A DNA stretch of 64,000 nt from RGIG6165 sp045538835 (GTDB taxonomy: Bacteria; Bacillota; Clostridia; Oscillospirales; Feifaniaceae), in the NCBI GenBank assembly GCA_045538835.1, contig JAZQEF010000001.1, positions 1-64,000 on the forward strand, given 5' to 3'. The notes beneath the pieces were generated by a model that saw nothing but the letters and a program-made list of their open reading frames with translations, searched no databases and was not told where the DNA came from. How positions within the stretch are numbered: the first letter of the stretch is position 1; the number at the start of each line of letters is the position of its first letter. A program made the position numbers and the translations under genes. Positions 17,675 to 26,726 of the stretch are shown here, piece after piece.

Positions 17675-18342
17675 TTTATTTTCTCCTCAATTATGCCAAT
17701 GATTTTATTTATTGAATCCTGCAATTCAAAGCCTGTAGTATCAACTAAAATACTGTCATCAGCAGGTTTTAAAGGCGCAATTTCACGGTGAGAGTCATTA
17801 TAATCGCGTGTTTTTACATCCTCAAGTATCTTATCTAAAGAAACACTTTCGCCTCTTTCAAGCAGCTCTTCGTATCTTCGCTGAGCACGCGACTCGGGCG
17901 ATGCAGTAAGAAATATCTTGATATCAGCATCAGGCAATACAACTGTACCTATATCTCTGCCGTCCATAACAACACTCTGCTTTTTTGCAAACTCTCTCTG
18001 CATACTGAGTAAATATTCTCTTACCTGCGGTATTGCAGATACTTGTGATGCACATTGTGAAATATGATGCTGACGTATATCAAGCGAAACATCTTTTCCG
18101 TCAAGAAGCATTTTCTGTCCTTCAGGAGTTATCTCAAGTTCTATATTAATTTTGTCAAGTTGAGGTACAATTTTATCTGCATCAGCGCAATTTATTCCCT
18201 GCTGATAAAAATACAGTCCTATTGTTCTGTAGATGGCGCCGGTATCAATATGCACAATGCCCATTTTTTTAGCAACAGTTTTTGATATAGTGCTTTTGCC
18301 TGCGCCTGACGGACCGTCTATCGCTATTGAATATTTTTTCAT
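17665..18342 (-). CDS. cmk: Cytidylate kinase
   Basis: Phosphorylates CMP and dCMP. The start is set at the ATG at 18342 because GGGAGAA lies 7-8 bases before it; an upstream in-frame TTG would include that ribosome site. The 225 residues show the P loop GPSGAGKST, the substrate motif MDGRDIGTVVLPDA, and the LID text ASPESRAQRRYEEL. It begins two bases after the DHHW gene stop. Confidence 0.96.
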   Translation of the reverse strand: MKKYSIAIDGPSGAGKSTISKTVAKKMGIVHIDTGAIYRTIGLYFYQQGINCADADKIVPQLDKINIELEITPEGQKMLLDGKDVSLDIRQHHISQCASQVSAIPQVREYLLSMQREFAKKQSVVMDGRDIGTVVLPDADIKIFLTASPESRAQRRYEELLERGESVSLDKILEDVKTRDYNDSHREIAPLKPADDSILVDTTGFELQDSINKIIGIIEEKIKCF

Positions 18343-18344
18343 AT

Positions 18345-19550
18345 TTATTTCTCCCAAATATCATAAGTCAGCATTTCATCTGTTTTTACAAGAGCAGTTG
18401 TGCTGTAGAACAACATCAAATTATCAATATCATATTCTTTAATAAACTCTTCAAGTACAAAGTCACTGTAATATCTTGTATCGACAACATATACATCTTT
18501 ATAGATCAGCGATAACTGTGGAACGAGCGCGTCAAAAAACGAATCTTTTATAATACAGATCGACTCATCGTTTTTAGCATTATCATTGTGAAGATGCAAA
18601 TAGTCGGTATCATTCATATACAGTGTTGCGTACGAAACATTCTCACCGATTTGAGTTGTCGCATATATGTTGGAGAGTTGTATCTCTCCCGCAAGATTTT
18701 CTGTTACCAATCCATCAAAAACAGACAGATCTTCGGGCATATAGTATTCCAACTTCTCAGTTGACGGATAAATATCACCAAGCGCACGGTTATATGAGCC
18801 TATCATATAGTCCTGCTCTATCGGATAGACCGTAAAACCATCACTGTCAGCATCAAATCCGAATTCCCGGAGATAATCACACATTATTTCAAATCCCTGA
18901 TAAGAACCAAGCGCATTCCAATGGTGGTCCGTATGATAATACATCTCAGTTTTATCTGTAAGAGGTATTTTTTCAAATTCACCCATTGTATCAATTATCT
19001 TTACATTTGTGGAGATATTATCATATATGATTTCAGTCAGAACAGAGTCTTTGTTTTCGTCTGCGCCAACAGGAAGCATATCATTAAGACTCTCTGATTT
19101 TGACGGCACGAAATTGAGCATAAGCAAAACATCTTCCCGATTGCAAAGTCCGGCAACTTCATTTATTTTATCTGCCCATTTTATCGCATCTTCACGCTTC
19201 TTTTTGGATGCATAGACCTTGAGTATCTGATTTTCATCATAGATATAGTAATTATATCCGTCTTCACCCTCAATGATCTGTTTAAATTCAGACCCGGGTA
19301 TTGATGACTTTTTGACTGTAAGTTTTTTATATGCCTTAAGCAGTTCATCTCTGAAAGGAAACTGATCTGCAATATACTCCTCAAACTGAGTTTTAAATGT
19401 TCCGTCAAAATATGATGAGAGCGTAAACTTTGGCATCTGTGCCAGCGTCCTGTTCTCCATTTGCGAAATATCTCGGTCAGGAATAATAAGAAACAAAACT
19501 GTGATTATAAAAATCACCGATATGATTGTCAGAGTTGATATTTTCTTCAT
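18345..19550 (-). CDS. DHHW family exported protein, partner of MBOAT acyltransferase
   Basis: A 401-residue protein with one N-terminal membrane helix (residues 5-23) and an outer domain related to the SGNH-like AlgJ/AlgX and DltD partners of MBOAT enzymes. The name motif DHHW lies at residues 208-211 within YYHTDHHWNALG, and ENRTLAQMPKF near residue 32 is typical. By analogy it would accept an acetyl group from the MBOAT protein next door and pass it to a wall or surface polysaccharide; the acceptor is not known. The pair sits inside the run of core genes leading to cmk. Confidence 0.85.
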   Translation of the reverse strand: MKKISTLTIISVIFIITVLFLIIPDRDISQMENRTLAQMPKFTLSSYFDGTFKTQFEEYIADQFPFRDELLKAYKKLTVKKSSIPGSEFKQIIEGEDGYNYYIYDENQILKVYASKKKREDAIKWADKINEVAGLCNREDVLLMLNFVPSKSESLNDMLPVGADENKDSVLTEIIYDNISTNVKIIDTMGEFEKIPLTDKTEMYYHTDHHWNALGSYQGFEIMCDYLREFGFDADSDGFTVYPIEQDYMIGSYNRALGDIYPSTEKLEYYMPEDLSVFDGLVTENLAGEIQLSNIYATTQIGENVSYATLYMNDTDYLHLHNDNAKNDESICIIKDSFFDALVPQLSLIYKDVYVVDTRYYSDFVLEEFIKEYDIDNLMLFYSTTALVKTDEMLTYDIWEK

Positions 19551-19558
19551 ACGAATTC

Positions 19559-20962
19559 CTAAAATCTAAAGTATATAAAAGGATTGTAACTGTCATTGAC
19601 AAGAAATATGACACATATTGCAAAGAGCACAATACATGCAATCTGCGTAATAATATTGAAACCCCTTGTAACTATCTTGTTTTTAAGTTTCTTTGAAATA
19701 TACGGAAGTACAGGCAAAGAACAAATAAATGCCAAAATGTAGACATCGAGTTTCTGCCAGAAGTAATATATAGAATCATAGTCATACAGTTTAGTACCGA
19801 CTTGTCCAAACATATTTTTAATATAATCCCATGCATAAGTGAGCGTATCCGCTCTGAAAAATACCCAGCCGAGCATTACTATCAGCATTGTGAGGACATT
19901 TCCCAAAGGGTTGTATTTCTTTGTATTGATACCGGAAAGTTTTTCAGTTGCAATACATACAAAAAAGAGCAGTCCCCACAGCACAAAATTCCACGAGGCG
20001 CCGTGCCAGAGACCTGTAAGTCCCCATACAACCAAAAGATTAAAAATAAGTCTGAGTTTTCCCACTCTGCTTCCGCCTAACGGGAAATACAAATAGTCGC
20101 GGAACCAACTGCCGAGCGACATATGCCATCTTCTCCAGAATTCCGATATGCTCGATGATATATAAGGATAGTTGAAATTGATTTCAAAGTCGAAACCAAA
20201 CATTTTACCCAAGCCTATCGCCATATCGCTGTAACCCGAAAAATCAAAATAAATCTGGAAAGTGTATGCAATTATACCAAGCCAGGCAGTTGCAACGGCC
20301 GTGTCTGCAACAGTCTGCCCGAACACGTAGTCTGCCACAGATGCAAGAGAATTTGCGATAAGTATCTTCTTTGATAAACCGCAGACAAATTTACAGAAGC
20401 CGTCAGAAAAAGATGCAAGCGTAACTGTCCTGTCATTTATCTGCTCTGCAATAGTGGAATATCGCACTATCGGTCCTGCAACGAGCTGCGGGAAGAGCGA
20501 TGTATAGAGGAGAAGATCTGAAAAACTGCGCTGAGCTTCAACTCTGCCCCTGTAAACATCGATGGAATACGACATTGTCTGAAAGGTATAAAATGAAATA
20601 CCTATAGGAAGCGATAGCCCCATCAAAGGAATTGTCCCACCTATGAGACCGTTGATATTTGTAATAGCAAAGTCACCGTATTTGAATATGCCCAGCAACG
20701 ACAGGTTAACGATCAACGATATTGCAAGATATACTTTTGTATTCTTATTTCTGTTTCTTGCCCATTCTACGAGTCTTCCGACAGTGTAGTCCACTATTGT
20801 CGAAAATATCATTATAAGCACATATACAGGTTCACCGTAAGAATAAAAAAGCAAGCTGAATATTATAAGCACTGCATTTTTATACTTATTCGGTACTGCA
20901 AAATAAAGTGCAAGCAGTATAGGTAAAAAGAAAAATAAGAATATCAAACTGGAAAAAACCAT
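19559..20962 (-). CDS. MBOAT family O-acyltransferase (AlgI/DltB/PatA-like)
   Basis: A 467-residue polytopic membrane protein that should move acyl groups, normally acetyl, from the cytoplasm to an outside sugar polymer. It has about ten hydrophobic helices, the MBOAT motifs FDFSGYSDMAIG (239-250), FWRRWHMSL (His280) and GLWHGASWNF with the invariant His320. It starts 11 bases after the flavoprotein gene, with GGAGAG, and is 8 bases before the DHHW gene. The pair probably forms one acylation unit. Confidence 0.92.
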   Translation of the reverse strand: MVFSSLIFLFFFLPILLALYFAVPNKYKNAVLIIFSLLFYSYGEPVYVLIMIFSTIVDYTVGRLVEWARNRNKNTKVYLAISLIVNLSLLGIFKYGDFAITNINGLIGGTIPLMGLSLPIGISFYTFQTMSYSIDVYRGRVEAQRSFSDLLLYTSLFPQLVAGPIVRYSTIAEQINDRTVTLASFSDGFCKFVCGLSKKILIANSLASVADYVFGQTVADTAVATAWLGIIAYTFQIYFDFSGYSDMAIGLGKMFGFDFEINFNYPYISSSISEFWRRWHMSLGSWFRDYLYFPLGGSRVGKLRLIFNLLVVWGLTGLWHGASWNFVLWGLLFFVCIATEKLSGINTKKYNPLGNVLTMLIVMLGWVFFRADTLTYAWDYIKNMFGQVGTKLYDYDSIYYFWQKLDVYILAFICSLPVLPYISKKLKNKIVTRGFNIITQIACIVLFAICVIFLVNDSYNPFIYFRF

Positions 20963-20973
20963 TATACTCTCCG

Positions 20974-22203
20974 TTAATAAATTGAATTTCCTGCTAAGAA
21001 GCCTGTAGAAAAGGCGATCTGCAGATTAAAGCCGCCGGTATAAGCATCAACATCTATCATCTCACCTGCAAAGTATAGCCTTGATATGAGTTTTGACTGC
21101 ATATTTTTAGGATCTATCTCACTCACTTTGATGCCGCCCGATGTTACGATAGCCTCACGAATTGGTCGGAAATCATCAACTGTAAGTTGAATACACTTAA
21201 GTGTCGCTATTATGTCGCTTCTCATCTGCTTTGTGACCTGTGAAACATGCATTGTATCAAGCACACCGCAGAGTTCACCGAAAATGTCGGCAAACGATGC
21301 CGGAAGAAGTTTTCTGTACACCGTTTTAAGTTCTGTTATCTTGCAGTCCGAAAACTCGCGAAGTAATCGCGCATCAAGTTGCTTTTCTGATAAAGCAGGT
21401 TTCATATCTATAAGTATTTTATATCTGTCTTTCTCCACATTCTTTACATGCGACGACAGACTCAATATAACCGGTCCCGACATACCGAAATGGGTAAATA
21501 ATGCTTCACCAAAATCTTGGTATATCACTTTGCCGCTCTGAGTATCAAGAAGTTTTACACCTATGTTTCTGAGTGATAGCCCTGTTAACCGTGAGGGCCA
21601 TTTCTCTTTTGTGACTATGGGTATAAGAGACGGTTTAAGCGGTGTTACCGTATGACCTAACTCTTTTGCTATGTCAAATCCAAGTCCGTCTGAGCCTGTG
21701 GTAGGATACGATGCCCCGCCGACAGCAAGAATGACGGCATCCGCATACAACTTAGTGTCACCGCATAGTACCCCGACTGCTTGTCCGTTCTCCTCAATGA
21801 CACCTGTGACTTTAACACCGCATTTAACTGATACACCTGAGCGCGCGGCGGCTCTTTTTAATGCACCTACAATGTCATTTGCATTATCGCTTACAGGAAA
21901 AACCCTGTTTCCACGTTCAGTTTTTAGTGGAACGCCTAGTCGTTCAAAAAACGCTTTTGTATCTTCGGATGAAAATTTATTAAAAGCAGCATACAAAAAA
22001 CGGGCATTTACTGTGACATTCTCTATAAGTGTCTGAATATCGCAGTCATTTGTGACATTACAGCGTCCCTTACCTGTAATTGAAAGTTTCTTTCCTACAG
22101 TTTTTCCTCTTTCAAGTAAAGTGACTGAATTTCCGTTTTGTGCAGCGGCAATTGCTGCCATCATTCCTGCAGGTCCGCCGCCGACAACTATAACCTTACT
22201 CAT
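20974..22203 (-). CDS. HI0933-family FAD-dependent oxidoreductase
   Basis: A 409-residue flavoprotein of the HI0933/BaiN/YhiN family. Evidence includes the FAD dinucleotide motif VVGGGPAGMMAAIAAAQNG at the start, SITGKGRCNVTN, AVGGASYPTTGSDG, and the closing GGFNLQIAFSTG. The physiological reaction of this family is uncertain; some gut members reduce bile acid intermediates. The start is set at the ATG at 22203, with GGAGA 7 bases before it and an ATGA overlap with the upstream stop. A start five codons earlier is less likely. Confidence 0.92.
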   Translation of the reverse strand: MSKVIVVGGGPAGMMAAIAAAQNGNSVTLLERGKTVGKKLSITGKGRCNVTNDCDIQTLIENVTVNARFLYAAFNKFSSEDTKAFFERLGVPLKTERGNRVFPVSDNANDIVGALKRAAARSGVSVKCGVKVTGVIEENGQAVGVLCGDTKLYADAVILAVGGASYPTTGSDGLGFDIAKELGHTVTPLKPSLIPIVTKEKWPSRLTGLSLRNIGVKLLDTQSGKVIYQDFGEALFTHFGMSGPVILSLSSHVKNVEKDRYKILIDMKPALSEKQLDARLLREFSDCKITELKTVYRKLLPASFADIFGELCGVLDTMHVSQVTKQMRSDIIATLKCIQLTVDDFRPIREAIVTSGGIKVSEIDPKNMQSKLISRLYFAGEMIDVDAYTGGFNLQIAFSTGFLAGNSIY

Positions 22204-22553
22204 TTCATATCTCCGCATTGATGTGTGACAAGAAGTGCATTTTTTGCACTTAAAACAGAATTTTCTTTTTCAAAACCCAAACTTACGAGAATATCCTCAA
22301 TGTTTTCGTTGTAGGAAACTGTACGCTCGATACCTTTAGAAAGTGAATACGCGGCTATAGTACGAATTATAGCATCGTAATAGAGTTTTTCAGTATCAGA
22401 AAATGTCTTTATATCAAGAATTTTTGTTTTATTTTTATGTAGTTCGAAAATGCAGGCAAGTTTAAGCCTGCCGTCTTCAAAAAGCATATACGCTTCAAGG
22501 GGAGGCTTAAAACCTATTTCCGATATGTCTTCACATTTCTTAATTGAAATCAT
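22200..22553 (-). CDS. Small protein of unknown function
   Basis: A 117-residue protein I cannot assign. It has alternating strands and helices (AYMLFEDGRLKLACIFELH, KILDIKTFSD, DILVSLGFEKENSV); the last part, a helix then LGFEKEN, recalls the end of GNAT acetyltransferases, so a shortened GNAT-like fold is possible. It has no membrane segment. It starts 7 bases after rluB and overlaps the HI0933 gene by four bases, so it is real and cotranslated with it. Confidence 0.72.
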   Translation of the reverse strand: MISIKKCEDISEIGFKPPLEAYMLFEDGRLKLACIFELHKNKTKILDIKTFSDTEKLYYDAIIRTIAAYSLSKGIERTVSYNENIEDILVSLGFEKENSVLSAKNALLVTHQCGDMK

Positions 22554-22560
22554 TTTAACC

Positions 22561-23280
22561 TCACAGAGTTTTAAGATACTCTACCTCATCGTCATCAAGA
22601 AATCTCCATTTACCTGCTTTAACTTCGGCAAGTCTGAGTTCTCCGACAGCAACACGCTTAAGTCGCAGAACTTCAAGTCCGACTTTTTCGCACATTTTTC
22701 TGATCTGCCTGTTTCTGCCTTCATGCAAAGTAAAAGTGAGATTTGTCCTGTCCTCTTTTACTTTTGCAATTTCAACTTTCGTTGAGTTAGTGACATATCC
22801 GTCTATTTCAAGAGGACCGCAGAGTTTTTCTATCTGTTCTTTTTTCGGCATTCCTTTCACAACACAAGTGTATATCTTGGGAACGTGATGCTTGGGATGT
22901 GTCAGTCTGTAAACAAGGTCACCGTCATTTGTAAGTAAAAGAAGTCCCTCACTGTCACGGTCAAGTCTTCCTACAGGCACAACACGTTCTCTGACACCGT
23001 CAAGAAGGTCGATAACACATTTTCTTCCGAGTTCATCCTTAGCGGTTGTAAGATATCCTCTTGGTTTATTCATCATTATATAAACATTTTTTTCGCTGTG
23101 TGCGTTTAAAACTCTGCCATCGAAAACGACCTTGTCTTTTGACGGATCGACCTTCATTCCAAGTTCGGCTGTTTCACCGTTTACCTTTACTCTGCCCTGC
23201 TCAATAAGTTGTTCACAGGCACGTCTTGAGGCGATACCGCACTCAGCCATAAATTTTTGTAATCTTACTAAATTATCCAT
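22561..23280 (-). CDS. rluB: Pseudouridine synthase, RsuA/RluB family
   Basis: Makes pseudouridine in ribosomal RNA. The 239 residues begin with an S4 RNA-binding domain (VRLQKFMAECGIASRRACE) and continue with the catalytic core, where GRLDRDSEGLLLLTNDG holds the active aspartate. RLTHPKHHVPKIYT and EGRNRQIRKM are also typical. It overlaps the D,D-carboxypeptidase gene by 8 bases. The exact position modified cannot be told from sequence; RluB (23S) is most likely by neighbourhood with scpAB. Confidence 0.92.
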   Translation of the reverse strand: MDNLVRLQKFMAECGIASRRACEQLIEQGRVKVNGETAELGMKVDPSKDKVVFDGRVLNAHSEKNVYIMMNKPRGYLTTAKDELGRKCVIDLLDGVRERVVPVGRLDRDSEGLLLLTNDGDLVYRLTHPKHHVPKIYTCVVKGMPKKEQIEKLCGPLEIDGYVTNSTKVEIAKVKEDRTNLTFTLHEGRNRQIRKMCEKVGLEVLRLKRVAVGELRLAEVKAGKWRFLDDDEVEYLKTL

Positions 23281-24406
23281 ATCTTTTATTTCTTTCAGTT
23301 AATAAAATGTCGGCAAACCATTTTGCAAGTTTACCAAAAAAAGAAAGTTTCTCAGGTTCACCAACATCACTGTCGGCTAATATTTCAATACTTTCCGCAA
23401 GTTCACCGTTTATGTAGTAATTACTGTATCCGACAACAGTACCTTTATATATCGGCGCATACAGAAAACGAGGCATTTCAATAACCCGTGTAACACTGCA
23501 GACTTCACTGCCGAAAAGCATTTTCCCAAATGGTTTAAATTCAGTCACCGTTGTCGTTCCAAGTCCTGCAACAGGTAATGTAAAAGTTTCTGCCTCATCA
23601 CTGAATTTTGCATATTCACAGCAGGTAAAACCATAGTCGAGCATTTGGGTGTGATCTGCCCAGTCATTTCGATCATTTAAAGTGACTGCAATAAGTCGTA
23701 CGCCATTTTTTTCAGCGGCAGATACAAGACAACGCCCCGATTTCATAGTGTAACCGGTTTTTACCCCTATACAATATTTGTACCTGTTGAGCAATTTATT
23801 GTGATTGGCGAGATAGTGTGTGTCTTCACCGTCACCTACTGTTATAGATTTCGTTGAAACGATTTTTCTGAAAATATCATTTTGAAGAGCATAAGCAGTA
23901 AGTTTCGCCATATCATATGCAGTTGAATAATGTTCGCTGTCATCAAGACCGCTGGGAGTAACAAAATTCGATGACTCCATACCAATCTTATCAGCAGTTT
24001 CATTCATAAGGACAGCAAAACCTTCTCTACTCTCACCTACATATTCTGCCAGAGCATTAGCAGCATCGTTACCCGATGAAAGCATTAGACCGTACAAGAG
24101 TTCAAGCACCGTTATTTTTTCACCGCTTTTAAGATACATCGACGAGCCCTCAGTTGCCGCCGCTTCTGCTGATACAGTTACGGTGTCACTGAGAACGGTA
24201 TTTTCGAGTACAGTTACTGCAGTCATAATTTTTGTTGTACTTGCCATTGACATTTTCTGATAGGCATTATTCTCATAGAGAATCTTGCCCGTTGATGCCT
24301 CTATCAAAACAGCAGATTGTGCAGATACCGAAACAGCATCTGCACAAATCTGTGTATTAAATAACATGATCACTGACAATAACAGTACTGCTAACCTTTT
24401 TTGCAT
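23273..24406 (-). CDS. D-alanyl-D-alanine carboxypeptidase (DacF-like)
   Basis: A penicillin-binding protein that trims the peptide stem of peptidoglycan outside the cell. A signal peptide (LAVLLLSVIMLFNTQICADA) leads, followed by STTK of the SxxK motif (MASTTKIMTA), SSGNDAAN for SxN, and GVKTGYT for KTG, then a C-terminal PBP5-like beta domain. With the neighbours gerW and scpAB this matches DacF, which acts in spore cortex formation. The start is set at 24406 (GGGTGA just before it); four codons upstream is an ATG with no ribosome site. Confidence 0.92.
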   Translation of the reverse strand: MQKRLAVLLLSVIMLFNTQICADAVSVSAQSAVLIEASTGKILYENNAYQKMSMASTTKIMTAVTVLENTVLSDTVTVSAEAAATEGSSMYLKSGEKITVLELLYGLMLSSGNDAANALAEYVGESREGFAVLMNETADKIGMESSNFVTPSGLDDSEHYSTAYDMAKLTAYALQNDIFRKIVSTKSITVGDGEDTHYLANHNKLLNRYKYCIGVKTGYTMKSGRCLVSAAEKNGVRLIAVTLNDRNDWADHTQMLDYGFTCCEYAKFSDEAETFTLPVAGLGTTTVTEFKPFGKMLFGSEVCSVTRVIEMPRFLYAPIYKGTVVGYSNYYINGELAESIEILADSDVGEPEKLSFFGKLAKWFADILLTERNKRYG

Positions 24407-24459
24407 AATATCACCCATATAAGAATATGAGTGATAAGCGTATTACATAACCTTTTTTA

Positions 24460-24861
24460 TCAGAGATCTACAGATACGTCTCCCGAATCCTTATTATGCG
24501 CTTTAAATCCGTCCTTGATCTTGTCCACAAGATCAGGTACCATTTCTACAATTCTGTCTACTATGCCTGCATTTTCCGTAATCTGGAGCAGTTTTATATT
24601 AGCACCGCCGACAATGAGAAACGCAATAGGAGTAATAGTAATACCTGCTCCGCTGCCGCCGCCGAATGCTTCTGAGTTCGCCGGCTGTTTCGGGTAATCC
24701 GAGCCGCCTGAAACAAAACCGAATGTGACTTTTGAAACCGGAATTATAACTGTACCGTCAGGAGCAGTTATTGCATCTCCGATAATGGTATTTACATCTA
24801 CCATATCCTTAATATTTGACATTGCTGTTGACATGAGACCCTGAATAGGATGTTCTGACAT
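24460..24861 (-). CDS. gerW: Sporulation protein GerW (YtfJ)
   Basis: A 133-residue soluble protein of the YtfJ/GerW family, needed for normal spore germination in Bacillus. Family text is clear: PIQGLMSTAM, DVNTIIGDAI, DGTVIIPVSKVTFGF, a Gly-rich stretch (FGGGSGAGIT) and PIAFLIV. It lies 13 bases after the DUF2953 gene, a pairing that recurs in spore formers. Confidence 0.92.
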   Translation of the reverse strand: MSEHPIQGLMSTAMSNIKDMVDVNTIIGDAITAPDGTVIIPVSKVTFGFVSGGSDYPKQPANSEAFGGGSGAGITITPIAFLIVGGANIKLLQITENAGIVDRIVEMVPDLVDKIKDGFKAHNKDSGDVSVDL

Positions 24862-24874
24862 AAATTACACCGCC

Positions 24875-25438
24875 TTAGTTTTTTTTATTCTTGATAATAA
24901 CTCTGACTGCACAGACCGCTGCCGCAAATGCTATCAGAAGACCGCCCAGCAGAGATAATTCCATATTTACATAGATATCATACTCTGATTTTTGCTTTGT
25001 AAAATCAGCATTGATTCTAATATCCCTTTCCGTGACTTTAAAATTGTTACAGATTGCACCGCAAAAAATATTTACACCTGCAGAAACTTTTCCGAATGTA
25101 AGCGCAGTTTTTGCAGCATCATCTGTAGCAACAAGAACTGCACACTGTAATTTTTTTATCACAAGTTTTCTGTTGAAGACCTTTATTGCCTTACCTGCTA
25201 TCCTGCAAAAATCCGAAAAGTAAAGTAATTTCTCACCTGTGTTTTTTTCTTTTTTTGTCTTTTTATCTTTTTTCTTTTTTTCTGATTTTTTTAATTTTGA
25301 GGTATCGAATTTAAAACAAAGTAATTTAACAACAACTCGCTTTGTTTCACCGAAAAAAATCTCCGCTTTCGCTTTTATCAGGTGAAAAACAAACGTTATC
25401 ACTGCAATAATAGAAAATACTATCAGCAGGATTTTCAT
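24875..25438 (-). CDS. DUF2953 family membrane protein
   Basis: A 187-residue protein with a hydrophobic helix at each end (about 2-19 and 160-180) and a very basic linker (KKSEKKKKDKKTKKEKN) between. It fits DUF2953, whose genes commonly sit next to ytfJ in spore formers; a sporulation role is inferred from that. It overlaps scpB by four bases. Confidence 0.8.
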   Translation of the reverse strand: MKILLIVFSIIAVITFVFHLIKAKAEIFFGETKRVVVKLLCFKFDTSKLKKSEKKKKDKKTKKEKNTGEKLLYFSDFCRIAGKAIKVFNRKLVIKKLQCAVLVATDDAAKTALTFGKVSAGVNIFCGAICNNFKVTERDIRINADFTKQKSEYDIYVNMELSLLGGLLIAFAAAVCAVRVIIKNKKN

Positions 25439-25989
25439 TGTGTTACCTCTTCGATCTGGAGTTGCGCATTGTCAGGCTCGATATCCTCAAGTTTTGGAAG
25501 TTCACTCAATGTGCTCAGTCCGAATGTTCTTAAAAACGTCGGAGTGGTTCTGAAAAGTCTTGGTCTGCCGGGTGCATCAAGTTTACCGCATTCCTCTACA
25601 AGACCCTTCTCTTCAAGTTTGTCTATGATCTCACCGCATTCAACACCGCGTACCTGACTGACATAGCCTCTTGTTATCGGCTGATTGTATGCAATGATTG
25701 CAAGTACTTCAAATGCAGCGGTTGAAAGAAATGCTTCTTTTCTGTTATCAAGCGCTTTTTTTACATATGCATGATATTCTTTTTTTGATGCAAGTTGATA
25801 GCAGTCACCAAGTCTGAGAAGCGATATACCGCCGTCTTTTTGGTTATACTCCTCCAACATTTTTGAAAGCACTGCAGATACTGTTATTTTGTCGGTTTCA
25901 AGCGCAAGTGCGAGTATATCAATATTGACAGGTGAACCCGATGCAAACAGTATGCTCTCTATCACTGCTTCCATTTCTTTATCTGTCAT
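25435..25989 (-). CDS. scpB: Segregation and condensation protein ScpB
   Basis: A winged-helix dimer that joins ScpA and SMC to compact and separate chromosomes. The 184 residues include ESILFASGSPVN at the start, AFEVLAIIAYNQPITRGYVSQVRG, and GRPRLFRTTPTFLRTFGL near the end. It overlaps scpA by 11 bases and DUF2953 by four. Confidence 0.96.
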   Translation of the reverse strand: MTDKEMEAVIESILFASGSPVNIDILALALETDKITVSAVLSKMLEEYNQKDGGISLLRLGDCYQLASKKEYHAYVKKALDNRKEAFLSTAAFEVLAIIAYNQPITRGYVSQVRGVECGEIIDKLEEKGLVEECGKLDAPGRPRLFRTTPTFLRTFGLSTLSELPKLEDIEPDNAQLQIEEVTQ

Positions 25990-26725
25990 GTTCTACCTTC
26001 TTTCTGGACAAAACAAGCGTCGTATCATTACCGTCACCAGACTCTTCAAGGATTATCCTTTTGACCTTCGAGAGTTCAAGCACTGCCAAAAATGCCGCTA
26101 CGACCTCGCTTCTGCTTTTCTGCGAATACATCAGTTCTTTGAAAGATATACGTTTATTTTTTACAAGTTGTCTGAGAATATTTGCAACCCTGCTTGCAAC
26201 AGAAACTATCTTTGTTCCAATGATTCCGCTAAACGACTCAATAGGAGGCGGCATACGCCTCATATTCTTTTTAAATACACTTTCATAAGCATTAACAAGA
26301 GAGGAAACAGACTGAATTTTAAGTTTAGGTTTTCCAAAGTCTATCTCTTCAGAGACCTTAATATACAGTTTGTCCCCATTTTCTGTTTTGTATTCTCTCA
26401 GAGTCTGTGCAACCATCTTATACTTCTTGTATTCGAGGATCATCTTGACAAGTTCTTCCCTGGGATCTTCTTCCTCATCATCTTCATCCTTAGGAAGAAG
26501 CATTTTTGACTTTATGTAAAGAAGTTGAGATGAGACCACCAAAAATTCACTCAGATTATCCAAATCATACTTTTTGTATTCTTCGACATATTCCATATAC
26601 TGTTCAAGAAGAAGTGATATAGGAATATCCAGAATATCTATTTTATTTTTGTCGATAAGATGCAGCAACAAGTCCATCGGGCCTTCAAAGACCTCAAGAT
26701 GAAACTTTAACTGTTCGTTCTCCAT
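25979..26725 (-). CDS. scpA: Segregation and condensation protein ScpA
   Basis: The kleisin that bridges the two SMC heads. The start is placed at the ATG at 26725, which follows GGGGTG and comes one base after the stop of the protease gene; a TTG four codons earlier is possible but has no ribosome site. The 248 residues contain the kleisin start FEGPMDLLLHLIDKNKIDI, the acidic middle (KDEDDEEEDPRE), and the C-terminal winged helix (RSEVVAAFLAVLEL). Confidence 0.95.
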   Translation of the reverse strand: MENEQLKFHLEVFEGPMDLLLHLIDKNKIDILDIPISLLLEQYMEYVEEYKKYDLDNLSEFLVVSSQLLYIKSKMLLPKDEDDEEEDPREELVKMILEYKKYKMVAQTLREYKTENGDKLYIKVSEEIDFGKPKLKIQSVSSLVNAYESVFKKNMRRMPPPIESFSGIIGTKIVSVASRVANILRQLVKNKRISFKELMYSQKSRSEVVAAFLAVLELSKVKRIILEESGDGNDTTLVLSRKKVEHDR

Positions 26726-26726
26726 T

